A stretch of 64,000 bases of DNA from Rhodococcus qingshengii JCM 15477 (GTDB lineage: Bacteria; Actinomycetota; Actinomycetes; Mycobacteriales; Mycobacteriaceae). This document shows positions 1 to 5,683 of the stretch, piece by piece. The notes beneath the pieces are model-generated. The model ran no database searches. It worked only from the letters and a program-made list of their open reading frames with translations, and was not told the DNA's origin. Numbering within the stretch: the first letter of the stretch is position 1; each line of letters begins with the position of its first letter. The position numbers and the translations under genes are program-made. Where the stretch lies: the NCBI RefSeq assembly GCF_023221595.1, contig NZ_CP096563.1, positions 2,834,501 to 2,898,500 of the forward strand, written 5' to 3'.

Positions 1-189
1 CCACTGTTGGCGTGTGTTCTGGCCGGACTCGGAGTTTCCTCGCTGTCGTGCGCTGCGGCGTCGGTCGCGGGTGTGGGAGCGAAGGTCGGGTCAGTCACCA
101 TGGCGCAATGTGAGGCGGCTGCGGCGGCGGTGCTGGCAACCGGTGATCCGGTGGCAGCGCGCAAAGCGGCGGCCGACGCAATCAGCTGA
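1..189 (+). CDS. ptsI: PTS Enzyme I (phosphoenolpyruvate-protein phosphotransferase), C-terminal end only
   Basis: The reading frame is open to the left edge of the window and stops at 187-189, so only the last 62 residues are seen. They resemble the extreme C-terminus of Enzyme I: a strand of the form VLAGLGVSSLS followed by an alanine-rich helical tail, matching the family pattern 'GLGV..LS' that ends the PEP-binding TIM barrel. Enzyme I transfers phosphate from PEP to HPr in the cytoplasm. The catalytic histidine domain lies outside the window, so the call rests on a short C-terminal resemblance. A 7-bp stem-loop at 205-221 follows the stop. Confidence 0.6.
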   Translation, partial: PLLACVLAGLGVSSLSCAAASVAGVGAKVGSVTMAQCEAAAAAVLATGDPVAARKAAADAIS

Positions 190-204
190 ACTGGTTTCGT
201 TGGT

Positions 205-221
205 CTCGGTCGGAGACCGAG
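205..221 (+). terminator. weak stem-loop after the Enzyme I fragment
   Basis: CTCGGTC (205-211), loop GGA, GACCGAG (215-221): a 7-bp perfect stem 16 nt after the stop codon. There is no T-tract, so it is at best a weak terminator. Confidence 0.3.
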
Positions 222-232
222 CGCCTGACCTC

Positions 233-247
233 TAGTATTTCGACCTG
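233..247 (+). promoter_or_regulatory. -10 element of a predicted leaderless promoter for the nucleobase permease
   Basis: TAGTAT at 233-238 fits the actinobacterial TANNNT -10 hexamer and ends 8 nt before the GTG start at 247. No Shine-Dalgarno sequence precedes this GTG, which is consistent with transcription starting at or next to the start codon. Confidence 0.4.
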
Positions 248-1545
248 TGATCGAACGAGAAACAATGACCGGGGCCGGCGGAATCGGCTGGACTGTCCAC
301 GGAGACGGCAAGCGGATCGCCGACGGAGCCGTCGTGGCGCCGGACGAACGACTGAGTTGGCCGCGCACCATCGGAATCGGGATGCAACACGTCATCGCGA
401 TGTTCGGAGCGACACTGCTCGTTCCGACCATCACCGGCTTCCCCGTCACGACGACGCTGTTGTTCTCGGGTATCGGCACCGCGCTGTTCCTGCTCATCAC
501 CCGGGGCCGGATCCCGAGCTATCTCGGTTCGTCCTTCGCGTTCATCGCCCCGCTGACAGCGTCGGCAGGATCGGGCCCGGCCGCGCAGCTCGGTGCCGTC
601 ATGGCCGTCGGCATCGTGTTGATGTTGATCGGCGTCGCCGTACGTCTGATCGGCAGCCGGGTCATCGACGCCGTCATGCCGCCGGTAGTGACAGGCGCCG
701 TCGTCGCGCTGATCGGTCTCAACCTCGCTCCGACGGCGGTCGGTTCCTTCGAATCGCAGCCGCTGATCGCCACGGTCACGCTCGTTTCGATCCTGCTGGT
801 CACGGTCGTCGGTCCCGGGCTGCTCGGCCGGTTGGGCATTCTGGTCGGCGTCGTGATCGGCTGGGTCTTCGCCGCGGTCATCGGTGGTCTCGACAGTGAA
901 CGAGTGTCCGCTCTGCGCGAAGCCGACTGGTTCGGGCTGCCGAGTCTGCACGGACCGTCGTTCGACTGGTCGGTGATCGTGCTCGCGCTGCCCGTGGTGA
1001 TCGTTCTGGTCGCCGAGAACGTCGGACATGTCAAGGCGGTGTCCGCCATGACGGGTAAGTCCCTCGATGATCTGGCCGGCAATGCGCTGTTTGCAGACGG
1101 TCTCGCCACGACCTTGGCGGGCGCCGGCGGCGGATCCGGAACCACCACGTATGCCGAGAACATCGGGGTCATGGCAGCGACGCGTGTGTACTCGACCGCG
1201 GCGTACTGGGTAGCGGCCGCCACCGCCGTGATCCTGGCATTTTCGCCCAAATTCGGTGCACTGGTCTTCACGGTTCCGAACGGCGTCATCGGCGGTGCGA
1301 CGATGGTTCTCTACGGACTCATCGGCATTCTCGGTGTGCGCATCTGGATGGAAGCGAAGGTGGACTTCACCGATCCGGTCAACCTGACCGTCGCCGCTGC
1401 CGCACTGGTTGCCGGCATCGGGAACCTGACGCTGACCATTGGTTCGGTCGAGCTGGGCGGCATCGCTTGGGGGTCGATCGGCATCCTGGTCGCCTACCCG
1501 ATCATGCGATACCTCGCCAAATTCCGTACTTCGAGTAACAGATAA
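247..1545 (+). CDS. uracil/xanthine permease, NCS2 (nucleobase:cation symporter-2) family
   Basis: A 432-residue polytopic membrane protein close to the usual UraA length (about 430). After a short hydrophilic N-terminus it begins with the family-typical WPRTIGIGMQHVIAMFGATLLVP segment (a 20+ residue block, positions about 39-61) and has roughly 12-14 hydrophobic stretches. The signature region around residues 258-300 (VAENVGHVKAVSAMTG, then GGGSGTTTYAENIG) carries the conserved Glu and the TTYAEN loop that bind the base in NCS2 carriers. It probably imports uracil or a related nucleobase with protons; substrate cannot be fixed from sequence. The GTG at 247 is favoured by the -10 at 233-238; an in-frame ATG at 265 is an alternative start. 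Confidence 0.9.
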   Translation: MIERETMTGAGGIGWTVHGDGKRIADGAVVAPDERLSWPRTIGIGMQHVIAMFGATLLVPTITGFPVTTTLLFSGIGTALFLLITRGRIPSYLGSSFAFIAPLTASAGSGPAAQLGAVMAVGIVLMLIGVAVRLIGSRVIDAVMPPVVTGAVVALIGLNLAPTAVGSFESQPLIATVTLVSILLVTVVGPGLLGRLGILVGVVIGWVFAAVIGGLDSERVSALREADWFGLPSLHGPSFDWSVIVLALPVVIVLVAENVGHVKAVSAMTGKSLDDLAGNALFADGLATTLAGAGGGSGTTTYAENIGVMAATRVYSTAAYWVAAATAVILAFSPKFGALVFTVPNGVIGGATMVLYGLIGILGVRIWMEAKVDFTDPVNLTVAAAALVAGIGNLTLTIGSVELGGIAWGSIGILVAYPIMRYLAKFRTSSNR

Positions 1546-1554
1546 CCGCTACAG

Positions 1555-1567
1555 TCACGAATCGTGA
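1555..1567. promoter_or_regulatory. 13-bp palindrome, candidate operator upstream of the acyl-CoA dehydrogenase
   Basis: TCACGA-A-TCGTGA is a perfect inverted repeat 10 nt after the permease stop and about 170 nt before the acyl-CoA dehydrogenase start. Its size and symmetry fit a TetR/GntR-type operator. The cognate regulator is not identifiable here. Confidence 0.35.
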
Positions 1568-1668
1568 TCGTTCGGGTCATCGACGGGTATCGCAACAGGT
1601 TCTACCGTCGGAGGCAGTGACGTGGGCCCGCGAACTTCGGCGTGCCCAGTCTCAGCGAAAACATCCCG

Positions 1669-1698
1669 ACCGGGTACATCGTCCCCACCGGGTACATC
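1669..1698 (+). repeat. direct repeat ACCGGGTACATC, two copies 18 bp apart
   Basis: The 12-mer ACCGGGTACATC occurs at 1669-1680 and 1687-1698. The copies lie on the same DNA face at 18-bp spacing in the leader of the acyl-CoA dehydrogenase. They could be a regulator site, or the remnant of a duplicated 18-bp unit. If translated upstream of the chosen start they would give a repeated PTGYI peptide. Confidence 0.5.
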
Positions 1699-1734
1699 AC
1701 TGAAGTGCCGTATATCGAATTGCAAGGAGTCGGC

Positions 1735-2877
1735 GTGGAGCGCACCCTGTTCGAACCGGAACATGAACTCTTCCGGGAGTCGTACCAGAAGTTCTTGGCA
1801 CAGCACGTGGCACCGAACCACGAGAAGTGGGAAGAGCAGAACATCGTCGATCGTGACGTCTGGGTCGAGGCCGGAAAGCAGGGATTCCTGGGAACCGCGG
1901 TACCTGAGGAATTCGGCGGCGGCGGTGTCAAGGATTTCCGCTACAACGCGATCATCACCGAGGAAACCACCAAGGGTGGCTTCAGTGGTATCGGCTTCAC
2001 GCTGCACAACGACGTGGTGGCGCCGTACCTCCTGGAGTTGACCAACGAGGAGCAGAAGCAGCGTTGGCTACCCGGATTCGCGTCGGGTGAGCTGATCTCG
2101 GCGATCGCGATGACCGAACCGGGTACCGGTAGCGACCTGCAGGGCATCAAGACGAAAGCAGTTCGCGACGGGGACCACTGGGTACTCAACGGTTCGAAGA
2201 CCTTCATCACCAACGGAATCAACGCCGACATCATCATCGTTGTCGCGTGCACCGACCCGGACAAGGGTGCTCAGGGCTTCAGCCTCCTCGTGGTCGAGCG
2301 GGACATGCCCGGCTTCGAGCGAGGACGCAATCTCGACAAGATCGGCATGAAGGCTCAGGACACCGCCGAACTCAGCTTCACCGACGTACGCGTTCCCGCT
2401 GCCAACCTGCTGGGCGAAGAGGGAATGGGCTTCTTCTACTTGATGAAGAACCTTCCCCAGGAACGACTCTCGATCGCCGTCGTTGCTGCCGCCGCAATGG
2501 AATCGGTTCTCGAGAGCACGATCCAGTACTGCCGTGACCGCAAGGCATTCGGCAAGTCGATCGGCAGCTTCCAGAACACCCGATTCGTACTGGCCGAATT
2601 GGCAACAGAGACCACGGCAGTGCGCATCCTGGTGGACAAGTTCATCGAGCAGCTCAATGCCGAGAAGCTGACCGTGCAGGAAGCTGCGATGGCGAAGTGG
2701 TGGACCACCGAAGCTCAGGTCAAGCTCATCGACCGCTGCCTCCAGCTGCACGGAGGCTACGGCTACATGAAGGAATACCCGGTTGCCAAGGCGTACATGG
2801 ACTCTCGTGTGCAGACCATCTACGGTGGCACAACCGAGATCATGAAGGAGATCATCGGACGCTCGTTGAACCTCTGA
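1735..2877 (+). CDS. acyl-CoA dehydrogenase
   Basis: A 380-residue flavoenzyme of the acyl-CoA dehydrogenase family, which oxidises acyl-CoA to trans-2-enoyl-CoA in the cytoplasm and passes electrons to ETF. The family order is visible: an all-alpha N-terminal domain (FEPEHELFRESYQKFL), the middle beta-domain with the substrate/FAD signature IAMTEPGTGSDLQGI at about residues 122-136, and the C-terminal four-helix domain ending with LHGGYGYMKEYPV and the glutamate-containing QTIYGGTTEIMKEIIGR that supplies the catalytic base region. The GTG at 1735 is chosen because AAGGAG (1724-1729) lies 5 nt upstream and the protein then has family length; the frame is open upstream to 1642. A strong terminator follows. 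Confidence 0.93.
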   Translation: MERTLFEPEHELFRESYQKFLAQHVAPNHEKWEEQNIVDRDVWVEAGKQGFLGTAVPEEFGGGGVKDFRYNAIITEETTKGGFSGIGFTLHNDVVAPYLLELTNEEQKQRWLPGFASGELISAIAMTEPGTGSDLQGIKTKAVRDGDHWVLNGSKTFITNGINADIIIVVACTDPDKGAQGFSLLVVERDMPGFERGRNLDKIGMKAQDTAELSFTDVRVPAANLLGEEGMGFFYLMKNLPQERLSIAVVAAAAMESVLESTIQYCRDRKAFGKSIGSFQNTRFVLAELATETTAVRILVDKFIEQLNAEKLTVQEAAMAKWWTTEAQVKLIDRCLQLHGGYGYMKEYPVAKAYMDSRVQTIYGGTTEIMKEIIGRSLNL

Positions 2878-2907
2878 TTCGGGTGATGGACCGCTGATCG
2901 TCACGAA

Positions 2908-2947
2908 AAGACTCTGGGCCCCGGCTGATGCCGGGGCCCAGAGTCTT
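2908..2947. terminator. strong bidirectional intrinsic terminator between acyl-CoA dehydrogenase and lexA
   Basis: An 18-bp perfect stem: the arm 2908-2925 (AAGACTCTGGGCCCCGGC) pairs with 2930-2947 across the 4-nt loop TGAT. The flanks are A-rich on the left and T-rich on the right, so it can end both the dehydrogenase transcript and the convergent lexA transcript. Confidence 0.85.
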
Positions 2948-2969
2948 GTGATCGAGGGTGCGAGCGAAC

Positions 2970-3698
2970 TCAGATCTTCCGCATGACCGTGACAACCTTG
3001 CCCAAGATGACGGCGTTGTTGCCGGGAATCGGCTCGAAGAGGTCGTTGTGCGGCATCAACCACACCTCCTTCTTCGTACGCTTGAACGTCTTCACGGTGG
3101 CTTCGCCGTCGATCATGGCGGCCACGATGTCACCGTTCTCGGCGACGTTCTGCTGACGGACGACAACCCAGTCGCCATCGCAGATCGCTGCATCGATCAT
3201 CGACTCACCGACAACCTTGAGCATGAAGAGCGAACCTTGGCCGACGAGCTCGCGGGGGAGTGGAAACACATCCTCCACAGCTTCCTCGGCGAGGATCGGT
3301 CCGCCGGCAGCGATGCGGCCCAGGATGGGGACGAACGCCGGCTCTGGCAGCGGGTCGGCACTGTTGTACTCGCCGGAATGCTTCGACACCGACGCGATGG
3401 CGGTATCGGCCGCAACCTCGTCGAGACCCCGAACATCGACTGCACGAGGGCGATTGGGATCGCGTCGAAGGAAGCCCTTGCGCTCCAACGTTCGCAGTTG
3501 ATGCGCGACCGACGACGTGGAGGTAAGCCCCACCGCATCCCCGATTTCGCGAATGCTCGGCGGATACCCGCGCTCCGTCACCGAATCGCGGATCACTTCG
3601 AGAACGCGCCGCTGACGCTCGGTGAGCGTCTCGCTCGACGGAGACGGAACTGCAGAAGCTCCTGCCTCCGCGGCTGTGCTGGAGCGATCGTCCTTCAT
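2970..3698 (-). CDS. lexA: SOS response transcriptional repressor LexA
   Basis: A 242-residue LexA (actinobacterial LexA is about 220-240). The N-terminal winged helix (residues about 24-90) contains [21 protein letters not shown], the recognition region. The C-terminal S24 peptidase domain has the Ala131-Gly132 self-cleavage bond (GRIAAGGP), nucleophile Ser166 in VVGESM and general-base Lys203 in EATVKTF. It represses DNA-damage genes until RecA filaments trigger autocleavage. A promoter and an SOS box lie at 3897-3937, so it is very likely autoregulated. The leader carries unusual tandem repeats. It is divergent from the LysM gene, as in M. tuberculosis lexA/Rv2719c. A GGAGG lies about 10 nt before the ATG. 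Confidence 0.97.
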   Translation of the reverse strand: MKDDRSSTAAEAGASAVPSPSSETLTERQRRVLEVIRDSVTERGYPPSIREIGDAVGLTSTSSVAHQLRTLERKGFLRRDPNRPRAVDVRGLDEVAADTAIASVSKHSGEYNSADPLPEPAFVPILGRIAAGGPILAEEAVEDVFPLPRELVGQGSLFMLKVVGESMIDAAICDGDWVVVRQQNVAENGDIVAAMIDGEATVKTFKRTKKEVWLMPHNDLFEPIPGNNAVILGKVVTVMRKI

Positions 3699-3712
3699 GG
3701 CCTGTTGCCTCC

Positions 3713-3770
3713 GTGTCTGAAGAAGTCGTGTCTGAAGAAGTCGTGTCTGAAAAAGTCGTGTCTGAAAACT
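3713..3770. repeat. 15-bp tandem repeat in the lexA leader, 3 full copies and a partial fourth
   Basis: On the plus strand the unit is GTGTCTGAAGAAGTC at 3713-3727 and 3728-3742, then GTGTCTGAAAAAGTC at 3743-3757, then a partial copy GTGTCTGAAAACT at 3758-3770. In the lexA mRNA it reads as repeated TTCAGACACGACTT units, the last of which runs directly into the GGAGG ribosome-binding sequence. It is adjacent to a second imperfect repeat (CTGCCTGCAAAA, GTGCCTGCAAA, GTGCCTGG) at 3769-3799. Confidence 0.9.
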
Positions 3771-3896
3771 GCCTGCAAAAGTGCCTGCAAAGTGCCTGGT
3801 GCAAGTCGCGCAGAAACCTGTCGGTGCCTCCTGCCAACATTCGAGCTGTCGACAAACACGGAGGCTTTCGCAATTCCCGCTGTGTGGTCTGACACG

Positions 3897-3925
3897 AATC
3901 TAGCCGGATTTGCTCGCGGTTTCAA
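3897..3925 (-). promoter_or_regulatory. lexA promoter
   Basis: Read on the minus strand: -35 TTGAAA (3920-3925), exactly 17 nt, then -10 TAGATT (3897-3902). This is a good housekeeping-sigma match. It predicts a transcription start near 3890 and a lexA leader of about 190 nt that contains the tandem repeats. The SOS box at 3922-3937 overlaps the -35. Confidence 0.7.
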
Positions 3926-3937
3926 ACATCTGTTCGA
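3922..3937. promoter_or_regulatory. LexA operator (SOS box) 1
   Basis: TCAAACATCTGTTCGA differs at one position from the actinobacterial SOS box TCGAAC-N4-GTTCGA. It overlaps the lexA -35 hexamer, the expected place for autorepression. Confidence 0.8.
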
Positions 3938-3985
3938 TTCGTGTCGCTCCAAGTAGAGACATTGTCGGCCAGGCGTGGTAGAAAT

Positions 3986-4001
3986 TCGAACATGCGTTCC
4001 A
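3986..4001. promoter_or_regulatory. LexA operator (SOS box) 2
   Basis: TCGAACATGCGTTCCA has one mismatch to TCGAAC-N4-GTTCGA. It lies 51 nt upstream of the LysM gene start, where it would control the divergent SOS cell-division gene. Confidence 0.75.
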
Positions 4002-4017
4002 TCGAACGCATGATCGA
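4002..4017. promoter_or_regulatory. LexA operator (SOS box) 3
   Basis: TCGAACGCATGATCGA has one mismatch to the SOS consensus and directly abuts box 2 with no gap, so two LexA dimers could sit side by side (center-to-center 16 bp). Confidence 0.65.
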
Positions 4018-4051
4018 ACACATCGATCGGTGTCGACCAGCGGAGGTCACG

Positions 4052-4705
4052 ATGGGTAACGCAGCACTGAAAAGCAACAGGGTTTTCGACGACGCGATTG
4101 GTTTCGACGCGTTTGGTTTCGACGGTACGTCGGCACTGAAGTACCACCCCTCGTTCTATGGGCCCGATGCAGACGCTGTGTCCTTCGAACGGCGCGGAGC
4201 GGCCGAAATGCATGGCGTGGCCAGGGATGTCGACAACGAACCGCAGGCGGCCGTCGTTCGCCGGGTTCCGGCGGTGGGCGCGGTTTCAGGTTCGCGTTCA
4301 TTGCGCGAATCTCCTCGCCGGTGGGACAGCGAGCACGATTCGTCACGCCCGTACGGAGGAAGTTTCGCGCACCGAAACAGGGTCGGTGTGTCACGGGTCG
4401 AACATGAAGTGGCCGCCGAGGATGTCAGTTGGAAGACGGTTTTCCTGGGCGCCGTATTCACCGCATTCGCAGTGTTGGCGTTGGTGGGGATCGGCGCATT
4501 GTCGAGTGGTGACGTAGCTGCGACAAACGGCGCGACCGAAGTGGTTCGCGTTGCCGCGGGTGAATCCCTCAGTGATATTGCTGCCAAGGTTGCACCTGGC
4601 CAGGCTGTCGGTTCGGTGATCGAGCAGATCATGGATCTCAATGCGATGTCGAGTTCCGGACTGTTAGTGGGACAAACGCTGATCGTGCCGGCCTCGGGGC
4701 GCTGA
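4052..4705 (+). CDS. LysM-domain membrane protein, SOS-linked cell-division regulator (Rv2719c/ChiZ type)
   Basis: A 217-residue protein with a hydrophilic, low-complexity N-terminal half, one transmembrane helix (about residues 131-154, [20 protein letters not shown]) and a C-terminal LysM peptidoglycan-binding domain starting [18 protein letters not shown] and ending VGQTLIVP. This is the layout of M. tuberculosis Rv2719c (ChiZ), and the position between lexA and nrdR is the same; C. glutamicum DivS plays the equivalent role. Inference: it delays septation or trims the wall during DNA damage. ATG 4052 is supported by GGAGGT at 4042-4047 and by the two SOS boxes upstream. Whether the N-terminus has hydrolase activity cannot be judged from sequence. 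Confidence 0.85.
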   Translation: MGNAALKSNRVFDDAIGFDAFGFDGTSALKYHPSFYGPDADAVSFERRGAAEMHGVARDVDNEPQAAVVRRVPAVGAVSGSRSLRESPRRWDSEHDSSRPYGGSFAHRNRVGVSRVEHEVAAEDVSWKTVFLGAVFTAFAVLALVGIGALSSGDVAATNGATEVVRVAAGESLSDIAAKVAPGQAVGSVIEQIMDLNAMSSSGLLVGQTLIVPASGR

Positions 4706-4785
4706 CCTGCCCCGTACCAGGCGGGGGCGTACCGAGCGTGAGAGCAGTCCGTTCACAGCGAGTAAGCTGTCCACTTGACAGTCCC

Positions 4786-4800
4786 ACCACCTCGGGTGGT
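4786..4800. promoter_or_regulatory. small inverted repeat in the nrdR leader
   Basis: ACCACC-TCG-GGTGGT, a 6-bp perfect stem with a 3-nt loop, about 100 nt before nrdR. A TTGACA hexamer lies just upstream (4775-4780), but no good -10 follows at standard spacing, so the promoter is not assigned. Confidence 0.3.
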
Positions 4801-4899
4801 CGCGTTGAGTACGTGGATCTGCTCTGTAAATCGTCGGAGGATTTGCAGTCGGTAGCGAATCTGAGTTGCGGCCATTTCGGCGACAACGAAGGAACCCCG

Positions 4900-5397
4900 A
4901 TGCATTGCCCGTTCTGCCGGCACCCTGATTCCCGAGTGGTCGATTCGCGCGAGGCCGACGAGGGCCAGGCGATCAGGCGGCGCCGTTCGTGCCCCGAGTG
5001 TGGCCGCCGATTCACCACGGTCGAGACGGCAGTTCTCTCGGTCGTGAAGCGCAGCGGCGTCACGGAGCCTTTCAGCCGAGAAAAGGTTGTCAAAGGTGTG
5101 CGTCGCGCATGCCAGGGCCGCCAAGTGGACAACGATTCGCTGAATTTGCTCGCCCAACAGGTCGAAGATGCCGTTCGAGCTTCGGGTTCTGCCGAAATTC
5201 CCAGTAACGAGGTAGGGCTCGCGATCCTCGATCCGCTTCGAAATCTCGACGAAGTCGCCTACCTGCGATTCGCATCGGTGTACAAGTCCTTCAGCTCGGC
5301 TGCGGATTTCGAACGTGAGATCACCGACATGCGCGAGCATGCAGAGACCCGTGCCGCCGAGAAGGCTCCCGGCGCCGAGACCGTTTCCGTCGACTGA
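4900..5397 (+). CDS. nrdR: transcriptional repressor NrdR of ribonucleotide reductase genes
   Basis: 165 residues, normal length for NrdR (about 150-165). The N-terminal zinc ribbon is complete: [17 protein letters not shown] followed by [15 protein letters not shown], giving the C-x2-C ... C-x2-C site. The following ATP-cone domain (about residues 46-136) begins [24 protein letters not shown]. NrdR binds ATP/dATP and represses nrd operons when dNTP pools are high. The ATG at 4900 places the first zinc cysteine at residue 3, as in the family. It lies downstream of the LysM gene on the same strand with a 194-nt gap; the order lexA / LysM / nrdR is conserved in mycobacteria. Confidence 0.96.
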   Translation: MHCPFCRHPDSRVVDSREADEGQAIRRRRSCPECGRRFTTVETAVLSVVKRSGVTEPFSREKVVKGVRRACQGRQVDNDSLNLLAQQVEDAVRASGSAEIPSNEVGLAILDPLRNLDEVAYLRFASVYKSFSSAADFEREITDMREHAETRAAEKAPGAETVSVD

Positions 5398-5411
5398 GGC
5401 CTTCGCCTCAG
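5394..5411 (+). terminator. stem-loop overlapping the nrdR stop codon
   Basis: CTGAGGC (5394-5400), loop CTTC, GCCTCAG (5405-5411): a 7-bp perfect stem that includes the TGA stop. No U-tract follows, so termination would be weak. Confidence 0.4.
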
Positions 5412-5462
5412 ATAACGCTGAGAGCACAGAGCGGTCTTAGGTAACGCTGAGAACACAAAGCG
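5412..5462. repeat. imperfect direct repeat downstream of nrdR
   Basis: ATAACGCTGAGAGCACAGAG (5412-5431, continuing CG) and GTAACGCTGAGAACACAAAG (5441-5460, continuing CG) are two copies of a 22-bp element with 29-bp periodicity and three mismatches. They lie between nrdR and the 38-codon ORF, where a promoter for that ORF would be expected. Confidence 0.7.
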
Positions 5463-5545
5463 AACAATCGAACAAATCGGGCACGTTATTCGCTTAGTGT
5501 CTACCAGGTACGTTCGTCCGCATCTCGGATCTTCACGGAGGCGTT

Positions 5546-5662
5546 ATGAACTTAGTTGCAGTTCTCGGAGTCGTGAACAGCCTGGTAACCCTCGGGTTCG
5601 CCAACACTGTTGCCACCTTTGGCGGTTTCCTCACCAACGTCAACATTCAGACAATCTACTGA
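5546..5662 (+). CDS. predicted 38-residue hydrophobic peptide, function unknown
   Basis: ATG at 5546 is preceded by GGAGG (5537-5541) at 4-nt spacing, and the frame closes with TGA at 5660-5662. The peptide starts MNLVAVLGVVNSLVTLGFAN and continues with small, hydrophobic and Asn/Thr residues to a C-terminal IQTIY; there is no charged residue at all. It could be a single membrane-spanning or surface-active micro-protein, or a secreted peptide without a classical signal. It sits between the nrdR 3' repeats and the convergent hrpA end. No family is recognised; the evidence is the ribosome-binding site, the codon choice, and the coherent hydrophobic composition. Confidence 0.55.
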   Translation: MNLVAVLGVVNSLVTLGFANTVATFGGFLTNVNIQTIY

Positions 5663-5683
5663 TCGCGCAATTCTCGCCGAACA

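Larger units (their letters stand above)
3699..4051. other. 353-bp lexA / LysM-gene divergent regulatory region
   Basis: No gene is seen in this stretch. From left to right it holds the lexA Shine-Dalgarno region, a 15-bp tandem repeat (3713-3770), a second shorter repeat of GTGCCTGCAAA type (about 3769-3803), the lexA promoter (3897-3925) with one SOS box, two more SOS boxes (3986-4017), and the LysM-gene Shine-Dalgarno GGAGGT (4042-4047). A frame running leftward through it only encodes a repeated FRHDF peptide and has no start support. Confidence 0.8.

Noticed and set aside
1642..1734. Upstream extension of the acyl-CoA dehydrogenase (GTG at 1642)
   Set aside because: No ribosome-binding site at 1642, whereas AAGGAG lies 5 nt before 1735, and the family N-terminus starts there. 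The extension's PTGYI repeat may simply reflect a DNA repeat.
3713..3770. CRISPR-like array
   Set aside because: The 15-bp units are head-to-tail with no spacers and are far shorter than CRISPR repeats; they are a simple tandem repeat.
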